Assembly: GCA_964016885.1 (NCBI GenBank)
Contig: OZ024744.1
Location: 116,315,302-116,379,301, forward strand
Direction: 5' to 3'
Origin: Eledone cirrhosa
Lineage: Eukaryota > Mollusca > Cephalopoda > Octopoda > Eledonidae
DNA length: 64,000 nucleotides
Shown: piece after piece, positions 9,149 to 22,600 of the stretch
How positions within the stretch are numbered: position 1 is the stretch's first letter
How the letters are laid out: each line of letters begins with the position of its first letter
Made by a program: the position numbers and the translations under genes
Notes under the pieces: generated by a model
Database searches by the model: none
What the model was told of the DNA's origin: nothing
What the model saw: the letters and a program-made list of their open reading frames with translations, nothing else

Positions 9149-9344
9149 ATAGGAACCAGTAAGACCCCGACAGCTGAGCTCAAGCCGTTTCGACGGCTAA
9201 TTCTGAGTCCAGAATTAGCCGTCGAAACGGCTTGAGCTCAGCTGTCGGGGTCTTACTGGTTCCTATTACCCACTCTACTACCTCAAGTATTGAGTACTTT
9301 GGTGCGTTATGGTCCACCTGGTTCCTTACCACATTTCCTTCGTT
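9149..9344. mobile_element. Hairpin insertion inside PLE copy C (57-bp perfect arms)
   Basis: At the TA/CA microsatellite of copy C, DNA absent from A and B has been inserted. Its left part is a perfect palindrome: arms 9149-9205 and 9210-9266 (57 bp each, no mismatch) around the 4-base loop AGTC. It begins AGGAACCAGTAAGACC and ends GGTCTTACTGGTTCCT. About 80 bp of nonrepeated sequence follow (9267-9344, with the small palindrome CTCAAGTATTGAG). TA repeats flank both sides, so a TA target is possible. I do not recognise the family. No protein is encoded. Confidence 0.75.
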
Positions 9345-9880
9345 ATATATATATATATATATATATACATACACGCACGCGCGCGCACATACGTAGTCGC
9401 TCATGTACATATATAGAAAGTATACACACATTAAGGCGTTCAGCCATATTGATACAGGGTGTAAAAAAACTTGTGGATAAGTAAGTACAAATATAAAATT
9501 GTAAGATTGGCTGCGCAAAAATAAAAAAATAAAAATAAAAATGAAAAATATATCTGGTTTGGAAAACACAAATGACAAGTCTAATCAGTTAGTGAAGGAA
9601 AAAGGGAAGTAAAAAAAGGGGAAGTAAAAAATGGAAAGTGAATCGGAGAATAAAGGGGGGGGGGTGTTTATTGGTGGATGTGAAGTAAAAATAAAAATAA
9701 AAAAATAAAAAAATAAGAATAAAAACAAATGAAATTATTGACAAGGATAAAAATGAAAGTAAGTCAGAAAGGGTAATTAAAAAGAGAATAATAAGAGTTT
9801 ATGGAGGATAAGTATCTGAAAGTGTGTTAAGTTTATATGAGCTGGAAAGCAGGTGTGATTTCATGTGTGGGCAACTGGTG

Positions 9881-9997
9881 ACCCATGTTTTATATTGCCT
9901 CGTCTGACGAACGAATGAAGACGTTTCTTTCGTATTCGCCTCATTCGGGAAACCTCTGGTAATGAGGTAATTATATTGTATTGATTTTTTTATACAT

Positions 9998-10000
<3 letters not shown>
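9881..10000 (+). repeat. Inverted PLE tail segment capping the array
   Basis: This is the reverse complement of positions 1211-1327 of the element tail, from CCCATGTTTTATATTGCC to TTTATACATTA. It is joined to the broken end of copy C. The base pattern CCCATG matches copy A (CATGGG), not B or C (CATGAG). Inverted partial tails at the 5' end are a known hallmark of Penelope-like insertions. Confidence 0.88.
9904..9969 (+). ncRNA. Hammerhead-ribozyme-like core, inverted copy
   Basis: This is the same core as in the element tails but on the plus strand: CTGACGA at 9904-9910, GAAA near 9949-9952, and GAGGTA at 9964-9969. It lies in the inverted segment, so any self-cleaving RNA here would have to come from plus-strand transcription toward the satellite. 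Confidence 0.45.
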
Positions 10001-10049
<49 letters not shown>

Positions 10050-10135
10050 TATATATATAGAGAGAGAGAAAGAGAGAAAGAGAGAAAGAGAGAAAGAGAG
10101 AGAGAAAGAGTGGGGAGATAAAGAGAGAGAGAGAT
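9999..10135. repeat. (TA)n then (GA)n compound microsatellite
   Basis: TA repeats run from about 9999 to 10059 and change into GAGAGAAA-type purine repeats up to about 10135. This mirrors the TA tract at the left edge of the PLE array. Confidence 0.92.
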
Positions 10136-10380
10136 GAATGAATATAACTGCAGCATAAACAGAAGATGTGTACCATTATACGATATTATTATTATCAGAT
10201 TAACATTATTATTGTTGGTGTTATTGTTGTTGTTATGATTATAGCAAGTTTCACAATAAAGATGGCTGTGTTTTGTGAGCGGACATGAAACAAGTTGGGA
10301 CAAGTTCAGCCATGAACCACATCTAAATGGTTTGCAGCAACCATCTGGAGTCTGCTATTGTCTTATTCTATTTATACATA
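10136..10380. other. Short unique spacer between PLE array and satellite
   Basis: The spacer has an ATT/GTT-rich stretch (about 10183-10240) followed by roughly 140 bp of complex sequence, including an AATAAA at about 10254. I see no gene. A minus-strand open frame (9971-10303) only crosses the microsatellites. The spacer ends where the first 80-bp monomer starts at 10381. Confidence 0.6.
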
Positions 10381-13300
10381 CTGGTGTCAGTCATTAGACT
10401 GTGGCCATACTGAGGCACTACCTTGATATAGTCTACCATATCAACCTAACTACTGTTTTACTGGTGTCAGTCATTAGACTGTGGCCATACTGGGGCACTA
10501 CCTTGATATAGTCTATCATATCAACCTCAGTACTGTTTTACTGGTGTCAGACATTAGACTGTGGCCATACTGGGGCACTACCTTGATATAGTCTACCATA
10601 TCAACCTCAGTACTGTTTTACTGGTGTCAGTCATTAGACTGTGGCCATACTGGGGCACTACTTTGATATAGTCTACCATATCAACCTTACTACTGTTTTA
10701 CTGGTGTCAGTCATTTGACTGTGGCCATACTGGGGCACTACCTTGATATAGTCTACCATATCAACCTCAGTACTGTTTTACTGGTGTCAGTCATTAGCCT
10801 GTGGCCATACTGGGGCACAGCCTTGATACAGACTACCATATCAACCTCAGTACTGTTTTACTGGTATCAGTCATTAGACTGTGGCCATACTGGGGCACTA
10901 CCTTGATATAGTCTATCATATCAACCTCAGTACTGTTTTACTGGTGTCAGTCATTAGACTGTGGCCATACTGGGGCACTACCTTGATATAGTCTACCATA
11001 TCAACCTTACTACTGTTTTACTGGTGTCAGTCATTTGACTGTGGCCATACTGGGGCACTACCTTGATATAGTCTACCATATCAACCTTACTACTGTTTTA
11101 CTGGTGTCAGTCATTAGACTGTGACCATACTGGGGCACTACCTTGATATAGTCTACCATATCAACCTTACTACTGTTTTACTCGTGTCAGTCATTAGACT
11201 GTGACCATACTGGGGCACTACCTTGATATAGTCTACCATATCAACCTTACTACTGTTTTACTCGTGTCAGTCATTAGACTGTGACCATACTGGGGCACTA
11301 CCTTGATATAGTCTACCATATCAACCTTACTACTGTTTTACTCGTGTCAGTCATTAGACTGTGACCATACTGGGGCACTACCTTGATATAGTCTACCATA
11401 TCAACCTCAGTACTGTATTACTGGTGTCAGTCATTAGACTGTGACCATACTGGGGCACTACCTTGATATAGTCTACCATATCAACCTCAGTACTGTATTA
11501 CTGGTGTCAGTCATTAGACTGTGGCCATACTGGGGCACTACCTTGATATAGTCTACCATATCAACCTCAGTACAGTTTTACTGGTGTCAGTCATTAGACT
11601 GTGGCCATACTGGGGCACTACCTTGATATAGTCTACCATATCAACCTCAGTACTGTATTACTGGTGTCAGTCATTAGACTGTGGCCATACTGGGGCACTA
11701 CCTTGTTATAGTCTACCATATCAACCTTACTACTGTATTACTGGTGTCAATCATTAGACTGTGGCCATACTGGGGCACTACCTTGATATAGTCTACCATA
11801 TCAACCTCAGTACTGTTTTACTGATGTCAGTCATTAGACTGTGGCCGTACAGGGGCACTACCTTGATACAGTCTACCATATCAACCTTACTACTGTTTTA
11901 CTGGTGTCAGTCATTAGACTGTGGCCGTACAGGGGCACTACCTTGATATAGTCTACCATATCAACCTTACTACTGTTTTACTGGTGTCAGTCATTAGACT
12001 GTGGCCGTACAGGGGCACTACCTTGATATAGTCTACCATATCAACCTTACTACTGTTTTACTGGTGTCAGTCATTAGACTGTGGCCATACTGGGGCACTA
12101 CCTTGATATAGTCTACCATATCAACCTTACTACTGTTTTACTGATGTCAGTCATTAGACTGTGGCCGTACAGGGGCACTACCTTGATATAGTCTACCATA
12201 TCAACCTTACTACTGTTTTACTGGTGTCAGTCATTAGACTGTGGCCATACTGGGGCACTACCTTGATATAGTCTACCATATCAACCTTACTACTGTTTTA
12301 CTGGTGTCAGTCATTAGACTGTGGCCATACTGGGGCACTACCTTGATATAGTCTACCATATCAATCTTACTACTGTTTTACTGATGTCAGTCATTAGACT
12401 GTGGCCGTACAGGGGCACTACCTTGATATAGTCTACCATATCAACCTTACTACTGTTTTACTGGTGTCAGTCATTAGACTGTGGCCATACTGGGGCACTA
12501 CCTTGATATAGTCTACCATATCAACCTCAGTACTGTATTACTGGTGTCAGTCATTAGACTGTGGCCATACTGGGGCACTACCTTGATATAGTCTACCATA
12601 TCAACCTTACTACTGTTTTACTGGTGTCAGTCATTAGACTGTGGCCGTACAGGGGCACTACCTTGATATAGTCTACCATATCAACCTCAGTACTGTTTTA
12701 CTGGTGTCAGTCATTAGACTGTAGCCATACTGGGGCACTACCTTGATATAGTCTACCATATCAACCTCAGTACTGTTTTACTGGTGTCAGTCATTAGACT
12801 GTGGCCATACTGGGGCACTACCTTGATGTAGTCTACCATATCAACCTCAGTACTGTTTTACTGGTGTCAGTCATTAGACTGTGGCCATACTGGGGCACTA
12901 CCTTGATATAGTCTACCATATCAACCTTACTACTGTTTTACTGGTGTCAGTCATTAGACTGTGGCCGTACAGGGGCACTACCTTGATATAGTCTACCATA
13001 TCAACCTTACTACTGTTTTACTGGTGTCAGTCATTAGACTGTGGCCATACTGGGGCACTACCTTGATATAGTCTACCATATCAACCTCAGTACTGTATTA
13101 CTGGTGTCAGTCATTAGACTGTGGCCATACTGGGGCACTACCTTGATATAGTCTACCATATCAACCTTACTACTGTTTTACTGGTGTCAGTCATTAGACT
13201 GTGGCCATACTGGGGCACTACCTTGATATAGTCTACCATATCAACCTCAGTACTGTATTACTGGTGTCAGTCATTAGACTGTGGCCATACTGGGGCACTA

Positions 13301-13600
13301 CCTTGATATAGTCTACCATATCAACCTTACTACTGTTTTACTGGTGTCACTCACTAGACTGTGGCCATACTGGGGCACTACCTTGATATAGTCTACCATA
13401 TCAACCTCAGTACTGTATTACTGGTGTCAGTCATTAGACTGTGGCCATACTGGGGCACTACCTTGATATAGTCTACCATATCAACCTCAGTACTGTATTA
13501 CTGGTGTCAGTCATTAGACTGTGGCCATACTGGGGCACTACCTTGATATAGTCTACCATATCAACCTCAGTACTGTTTTACTGGTGTCAGTCATTAGACT
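10381..13600. repeat. Satellite domain 1 (CTTACTACTG / CCGTACAGG variants)
   Basis: Monomers here often end CTTACTACTG instead of CTCAGTACTG. A subset carries GCCGTACAGGGGC in place of GCCATACTGGGGC (for example 11841, 11921, 12001, 12161, 12401, 12641, 12961), which I do not see elsewhere. Runs of near-identical neighbours (CTCGTGTCAG at 11181, 11261, 11341) show local amplification of single monomers. Confidence 0.8.
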
Positions 13601-16600
13601 GTGGCCATACTGGGGCACTACCTTGATATAGTCTACCATGTCAACCTCACTACTGTTTTACTGGTGTCAGTCATTAGACTGTGGCCATACTGGGGCACTA
13701 CCTTGATATATTCTACCATATCAACCTCACTACTGTTTTACTGGTGTCAGTCAATAGAATGTGACCATACTGGGGCACTAGCTTGATATAGTCTACCATA
13801 TCAACCTCACTACTGTTTTACTGGTGTCAGTCATTAGACTGTAGCCATACTGGGGCACTACCTTGATATAGTCTACCATATCAACCTCACTACTGTTTTA
13901 CTGGTGTCAGTCATTAGACTGTGGCCATACTGGGGCACTACCTTTATATAGTCTACCATATCAACCTCACTACCGTTTTACTGGTGTCAGTCATTAGACT
14001 GTGGCCATACTGGGGCACTACCTTGATATAGTCTACCATATCAATCTCCGAACTGTTTTACTGGTGTCAGTCATTAGACTGTGGCCATACTGGGGCACTA
14101 CCTTGATATAGTCTACCATATCAACCTCACTACTGTTTTACTGGTGTCAGTCATTGGACTGTGGCCATACTGGGGCACTACCATGATATAGTCTTCCATA
14201 TCAACCTCACTACTGTTTTACTGGTGTCAGTCAATAGACTGTGACCATACTGGGGCACTAGCTTGATATAGTCTAACATATCAACCTCAGTACTGTTTTA
14301 CTGGTGTCAGTCATTAGACTGTGTCCATACTGGCGCACTACCTTGATATAGTCTACCATATCAACCTCAGTACTGTTTTACTTGTGTCAGTCATTAGACT
14401 GTGGCCATACTGGGGCACTACCTTGATATAGTCTACCATATCAACCTCAGAACTGTTTTACTGGTGTCAGTCATTAGACTGTGGCCATACTGGGGCACAG
14501 ACTTGATATAGTCTACTATATCAACCTCAGTACTGTTTTACTGGTGTCAGTCATTAGACTGTGGCCATACTGGGGCACTACCTTGGTATAGTCTACTATA
14601 TCAACCTCACTACTGTTTTACTGGTGTCAGTCATTAGACTGTGGCCATACTGGGGCACTACCTTGATATAGTCTACAATATCAACCTCACTACTGTTTTA
14701 CTGGTGTCAGTCATTAGACTGTGGTCATACTGGGGCACTACCTTGATATAGTCTACTATATCAACCTCAGTACTGCTTTACTGGTGTCAGTCATTATACT
14801 GTGACCATACTGGGGCACTACCTTGATATAGTCTACAACATCAACCTCACTACTGTTTTACTGGTGTCAGTCATTAGACTGTGGCCATACTGAGGCACTA
14901 ACATGATATAATCTACCATATCAACCTCAGTACTGTTTTACTGGTGTCAGTCATTAGACTGTGGCCATACTGGGGCACTACCTTGATACAGTCTACCATA
15001 TCAACCTCACTACTGTTTTACTGGTGTCAGTCATTAGACTGTGGCCATACTGGGCCACTACCTTGATATAGTCTACAATATCAACCTCACTACTGTTTTA
15101 CTGGTGTCAGTCATTAGACTGTGGCCATACTGAGGCACTACCATGATATAGTCTACCATATCAACCTCAGTACTGTTTTACTGGTGTCAGTCATTAGACT
15201 GTGGCCATACTGGGGCACTACCTTGATATAGTCTACTATATCAGCCTCACTACTGTTTTACTGGTGTCAGTCATTAGACTGTGGCCATACTGGGGCACTA
15301 CCTTGATACAGTCTACCATATCAATCTCAGTACTGGTTTACTGGTGTAAGTCATTAGACTGTGGCCATAATGGGGCACTATCTTGATATAGTCTACCATA
15401 TCAATCTCAGTACTGTTTTACTGGTGTCAGCCATTAGACTGTGGCCATACTGGGGCACTACCTTGATATAGTCTACCATATCAACCTCACTACTGTTTTA
15501 CTGGTGTCAGTCATTAGACTGTGGCCATACTGGGGCACTAGCTTGATATAGTCTACCATATCAACCTCAGTACTGTTTTACTGGTGTCAGTCATTGGACT
15601 GTGGCCATACTGGGGCACTACCTTGATATAGTCTACCATAGCAACCTCACTACTGTTTTACTGGTGTCAGTCATTAGACTGTGGCCATACTGGGGCACTA
15701 CCTTGATATAGTCTACCATATCAACCTCAGTACTGCTTTACTGGTGTCAGTTATTAGACTGTGGCCATACTGGGGCATTACCTTGATATAGTCTACCATA
15801 TCAACCTCAGTACTGCTTTACTGGTGTCAGTTATTAGACTGTGGCCATACTGGGGCACTACCTTGATATAGTCTACCATATCAACCTCAGTACTGCATTA
15901 CTGGTGTCAGTTATTAGACTGTGGCCATACTGGGGCACTACCTTGATATAGTCTACCATATCAACCTCAGTACTGTTTTACTGTTGTCAGTCATTAGCCT
16001 GTGGCCATACTGGGGCACTACCTTGATAGAGTCTACCATATCAACCTCACTACTGTTTTACTGGTGTCAGTCATTAGACTGTGGCCATACTGGGGCATTA
16101 CCTTGATATAGTCTACCATATCAACCTCAGTACTGCTTTACTGGTGTCAGTTATTAGACTGTGGCCATACTGGGGCACTACCTTGATATAGTCTACCATA
16201 TCAACCTCAGTACTGCATTACTGGTGTCAGTTATTAGACTGTGGCCATACTGGGGCACTACCTTGATATAGTCTACCATATCAACCTCACTACTGTTTTA
16301 CTGTTGTCAGTCATTAGCCTGTGGCCATACTGGGGCACTACCTTGATAGAGTCTACCATATCAACCTCAGTATTGCTTTACTGGTGTCAGTTATTAGACT
16401 GTGTCCATACTGGGGCACTACCTTGATATAGTCTACCATATCAACCTCAGTACTGTTTTACTGGTGTCAGTCATTAGACTGTGGCCATACTGGGGCACTA
16501 CCTTGATATAGTCTACAATATCAACCTCACTACTGTTTTACTGGTGTCAGTTATTAGACTGTGGCCATACTGGGGCACTACCTTGATATAGTCTACCATA

Positions 16601-19600
16601 TCAACCTCAGTACTGCTTTACTGGTGTCAGTCATTATACTGTGACCATACTGGGGCACTACCTTGATATATTCTACCATATCAACCTCACTACTGTTTTA
16701 CTGGTATCAGTCATTAGATCGTGGTCATACTGGGGCACTACCTCGATAAAGTCTACCATATCAACCTCAGTACTGTTTTACTGGTGTCAGTCATTAGACT
16801 GTGGCCATAATGGGGCACTATCTTGATATAGTCTACCATATCAATCTCAGTACTGTTTTACTGGTGTCAGCCATTAGACTGTGGCCATACTGGGGCACTA
16901 CCTTGATATAGTCTACCATATCAACCTCACTACTGTTTTACTGGTGTCAGTCATTAGACTGTGGCCATACTGGGGCACTAGCTTGATATAGTCTACCATA
17001 TCAACCTCACTACTGTTTTACTGGTGTCAGTCATTGGACTGTGGCCATACTGGGGCACTACCTTGATATAGTCTACCATAGCAACCTCACTACTGTTTTA
17101 CTGGTGTCAGTCATTAGACTGTGGCCATACTGGGGCACTACCTTGATATAGTCTACCATATCAACCTCAGTACTGCTTTACTGGTGTCAGTTATTAGACT
17201 GTGGCCATACTGGGGCATTACCATGATATAGTCTACCATATCAACCTCAGTACTGCATTACTGGTGTCAGTTATTAGACTATGGCCATACTGGGGCACTA
17301 CCTTGATATAGTCTACCATATCAATCTCAGAACTGTTTTACTGGTGTCAGTCATTAGACTGTGGCCATACTGGGGCACTACCTTGATATAGTCTACCATA
17401 TCAACCTCAGTACCGCTTTACTGGTGTCAGTCATTAGACTGTGTCCATACTGGGGCACTACCTTGATATAGTCTACAATATCAACCTCAGAACTGTTTTA
17501 CTGGTTTCAGTCATTAGACTGTGGCCATACTGGGGCACAGCCTTGATTTAGTCTACCATATCAACCTCAGTACTGTTTTACTGGTGTCAGTCATTAGACT
17601 GTGGCCATACTGGGGCACTACCTTGATATAGTCTACAATATCAACCTCACTACTGTTTTACTGGTGTCAGTTATTAGACTGTGGCCATACTGGGGCACTA
17701 CCTTGATATAGTCTACCATATCAATCTCCGAACTGTTTTACTGGTGTCAGTCATTAGACTGTGGCCATACTGGGGCACTACCTTGATATAGTCTACTATA
17801 TCAACCTCAGTACTGCTTTACTGGTGTCAGTCATTAGACTGTGACCATACTGGGGCACTACCTTGATATAGTCTACAATATCAACCTCACTACTGTTTTA
17901 CTGGTGTCAGTCATTAGACTGTGGCCATACTGAGGCACTAACATGATATAATCTACCATATCAACCTCAGTACTGTTTTACTGGTGTCAGTCATTAGACT
18001 GTGGCCATACTGGGGCACTACCTTGATACAGTCTACCATATCAACCTCACTACTGTTTTACTGGTGTCAGTCATTAGACTGTGGCCATACTGGGCCACTA
18101 CCTTGATATAGTCTACAATATCAACCTCACTACTGTTTTACTGGTGTCAGTCATTAGACTGTGGCCATACTGAGGCACTACCATGATATAGTCTACCATA
18201 TCAACCTCAGTACTGTTTTACTGGTGTCAGTCATTAGACTGTGGCCATACTGGGGCACTACCTTGATATAGTCTACTATATCAGCCTCACTACTGTTTTA
18301 CTGGTGTCAGTCATTAGACTGTGGCCATACTGGGGCACTACCTTGATACAGTCTACCATATCAATCTCAGTACTGTTTTACTAGTGTAAGTCATTAGACT
18401 GTGGCCATACTGGGGCACTACCTTGATATAGTCTACCATATCAACCTCACTACTGTTTTACTGGTGTCAGTCATTAGACTGTGGCCATACTGGGGCACTA
18501 GCTTGATATAGTCTACCATATCAACCTCACTACTGTTTTACTGGTGTCAGTCATTGGACTGTGGCCATACTGGGGCACTACCTTGATATAGTCTACCATA
18601 GCAACCTCACTACTGTTTTACTGGTGTCAGTCATTAGACTGTGGCCATACTGGGGCACTACCTTGATATAGTCTACCATATCAACCTCAGTACTGCTTTA
18701 CTGGTGTCAGTTATTAGACTGTGGCCATACTGGGGCATTACCATGATATAGTCTACCATATCAACCTCAGTACTGCATTACTGGTGTCAGTTATTAGACT
18801 ATGGCCATACTGGGGCACTACCTTGATATAGTCTACAATATCAACCTCAGAACTGTTTTACTGGTGTCAGTCATTAGACTGTGGCCATACTGGGGCACAG
18901 CCTTGATATAGTCTACCATATCAACCTCAGTACTGTTTTACTGGTGTCAGTCATTAGACTGTGGCCATACTGGGGCACTACCTTGATATAGTCTACAATA
19001 TCAACCTCACTACTGTTTTACTGGTGTCAGTTATTAGACTGTGGCCATACTGGGGCACTACCTTGATATAGTCTACCATATCAATCTCCGAACTGTTTTA
19101 CTGGTGTCAGTCATTAGACTGTGGCCATACTGGGGCACTACCTTGATATAGTCTACTATATCAACCTCAGTACTGCTTTACTGGTGTCAGTCATTAGACT
19201 GTGACCATACTGGGGCACTACCTTGATATAGTCTACAATATCAACCTCACTACTGTTTTACTGGTGTCAGTCATTAGACTGTGGCCATACTGAGGCACTA
19301 ACATGATATAATCTACCATATCAACCTCAGTACTGTTTTACTGGTGTCAGTCATTAGACTGTGGCCATACTGGGCCACTACCTTGATATAGTCTACAATA
19401 TCAACCTCAATACTGTTTTACTGGTGTCAGTCATTAGACTGTGGCCATACTGAGGCACTACCATGATATAGTCTACCATATCAACCTCAGTACTGTTTTA
19501 CTGGTGGCAGTCATTAGACTGTGGCCATACTGGGGCACTACCTTGATATAGTCTACTATATCAGACTCACTACTGTTTTACTGGTGTCAGTCATTAGACT

Positions 19601-22600
19601 GTGGCCATACTGGGGCACTACCTTGATACAGTCTACCATATCAATCTCAGTACTTTTTTACTAGTGTAAGTCATTAGACTGTGGCCATAATGGGGCACTA
19701 TCTTGATATAGTCTACCATATCAATCTCAGTACTGTTTTACTGGTGTCAGCCATTAGACTGTGGCCATACTGGGGCACTACCTTGATATAGTCTACCATA
19801 TCAACCTCAGTACTGTTTTACTGGTGTCAGTCATTAGAGTGTGGCCATACTGGGGCACTACCTTGATAGAGTCTACCATATCAACCTCACTACTGTTTTA
19901 CTGGTGTCAGTCATTAGACTGTGGCCATACTGGGGCACCACCTTGATATAGTCTACCATATCAACCTCACTACTGTTTTACTGGTGTCAGTTATTAGACT
20001 GTGGCCATACTGGGGCATTACCTTGATATAGTCTACCATATCAACCTCAGTACTGTTTTACTGGTGTCAGTCATTAGACTGTGGCCATACTGGGGCACTA
20101 CCTTGATATAGTCTACCATATCAATCTCACTACTGTTTTACTGGTGTCAGTCATTAGAGTGTGGCCATACTGGGGCACTACCTTGATAGAGTCTACCATA
20201 TCAACCTCACTACTGTTTTACTGGTGTCAGTCATTAGACTGTGTCCATACTGGGGCACTACCTTGATATAGTCTACCATATCAACCTCAGAACTGTTTTA
20301 CTGGTGTCAGTCATTAGACTGTGGCCATACTGGGGCACAGCCTTGATATAGTCTACCATATCAACCTCAGTACTGTTTTACTGGTGTCAGTCATTAGACT
20401 GTGGCCATACTGGGGCACTACCTTGATATAGTCTACTATATCAACCTCACTACTGTTTTACTGGTGTCAGTTATTAGACTGTGGCCATACTGGGGCACTA
20501 CCTTGATATAGTCTACCATATCAATCTCCGAACTGTTTTACTGGTGTCAGTCATTAGAATGTGGCCATACTGGGGCACTACCTTGATATAGTCTACTATA
20601 TCAACCTCAGTACTGCTTTACTGGTGTCAGTCATTAGACTGTGGCCATACTGGGGCACTACCTTGATATAGTCTACAATATCAACCTCACTACTGTTTTA
20701 CTGGTGTCAGTTATTAGACTGTGGCCATACTGGGGCATTACCTTGATATAGTCTACCATATCAACCTCAGTACTGTTTTACTGGTGTCAGTCATTAGACT
20801 GTGGCCATACTGGGGCACTACCTTGATATAGTCTACCATATCAATCTCACTACTGTTTTACTGGTGTCAGTCATTAGAGTGTGGCCATACTGGGGCACTA
20901 CCTTGATAGAGTCTACCATATCAACCTCACTACTGTTTTACTGGTGTCAGTCATTAGACTGTGTCCATACTGGGGCACTACCTTGATATAGTCTACAATA
21001 TCAACCTCAGAACTGTTTTACTGGTGTCAGTCATTAGACTGTGGCCATACTGGGGCACAGCCTTGATATAGTCTACCATATCAACCTCAGTACTGTTTTA
21101 CTGGTGTCAGTCATTAGACTGTGGCCATACTGGGGCACTACCTTGATATAGTCTACTATATCAACCTCACTACTGTTTTACTGGTGTCAGTCATTAGACT
21201 GTGGCCATACTGGGGCACTACCTTGATATAGTCTACAATATCAACCTCACTACTGTTTTACTGGTGTCAGTTATTAGACTGTGGCCATACTGGGGCACTA
21301 CCTTGATATAGTCTACCATATCAATCTCCGAACTGTTTTACTGGTGTCAGTCATTAGAATGTGGCCATACTGGGGCACTACCTTGATATAGTCTACTATA
21401 TCAACCTCAGTACTGCTTTACTGGTGTCAGTCATTAGACTGTGGCCATACTGGGGCACTACCTTGATATAGTCTACAATATCAACCTCACTACTGTTTTA
21501 CTGGTGTCAGTTATTAGACTGTGGCCATACTGGGTCACTACCTTGATATAGTCTACCATATCAATCTCCGAACTGTTTTACTGGTGTCAGTCATTAGACT
21601 GTGGCCATACTGGGGCACTACCTTGATATAGTCTACTATATCAACCTCAGTACTGCTTTACTGGTGTCAGTCATTAGACTGTGACCATACTGGGGCACTA
21701 CCTTGATATAGTCTACAATATCAACCTCACTACTGTTTTACTGGTGTCAGTCATTAGACTGTGGCCATACTGAGGCACTAAGATGATATAATCTACCATA
21801 TCAACCTCAGTACTGTTTTACTGGTGTCAGTCATTAGACTGTGGCCATACTGGGGCACTACCTTGATACAGTCTACCATATCAACCTCACTACTGCTTTA
21901 CTGGTGTCAGTCATTAGACTGTGGCCATACTGGGCCACTACCTTGATATAGTCTACAATATCAACCTCACTACTGTTTTACTGGTGTCAGTTATTAGACT
22001 GTGGCCATACTGGGGCATTACCTTGATATAGTCTACCATATCAACCTCACTACTGTTTTACTGGTGTCAGTCATTAGACTGTGGCCATACTGGGGCACTA
22101 CCTTGATATAGTCTACCATATCAATCTCACTACTGTTTTACTGGTGTCAGTCATTAGAGTGTGGCCATACTGGGGCACTACCTTGATAGAGTCTACCATA
22201 TCAACCTCACTACTGTTTTACTGGTGTCAGTCATTAGACTGTGTCCATACTGGGGCACTACCTTGATATAGTCTACCATATCAATCTCACTACTGTTTTA
22301 CTGGTGTCAGTCATTAGAGTGTGGCCATACTGGGGCACTACCTTGATAGAGTCTACCATATCAACCTCACTACTGTTTTCTGGTGTCAGTCATTAGACTG
22401 TGTCCATACTGGGGCACTACCTTGATATAGTCTACAATATCAACCTCAGAACTGTTTTACTGGTGTCAGTCATTAGACTGTGGCCATACTGGGGCACAGC
22501 CTTGATATAGTCTACCATATCAACCTCAGTACTGTTTTACTGGTGTCAGTCATTAGACTGTGGCCATACTGGGGCACTACCTTGATATAGTCTACTATAT

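Larger units (their letters stand above)
8219..9881 (-). mobile_element. Penelope-like retroelement, 5'-truncated copy C
   Basis: Only the tail and the last 27 or so codons of the endonuclease remain. Homology to A and B runs from TATAAGTATT at 8219 to GGGCAACTGGTGA at 9881, where it breaks abruptly into an inverted segment. On the minus strand this partial copy lies upstream of full copy B, the arrangement called a pseudo-LTR in Penelope-like elements: a partial tandem repeat in front of a full one. It carries the hammerhead-like core and the 194-bp hairpin insertion. Confidence 0.88.

Noticed and set aside
10136..10380. AATAAA near 10254 as the polyadenylation signal of a gene
   Set aside because: No upstream coding region exists on the plus strand; the hexamer is expected by chance in AT-rich DNA.
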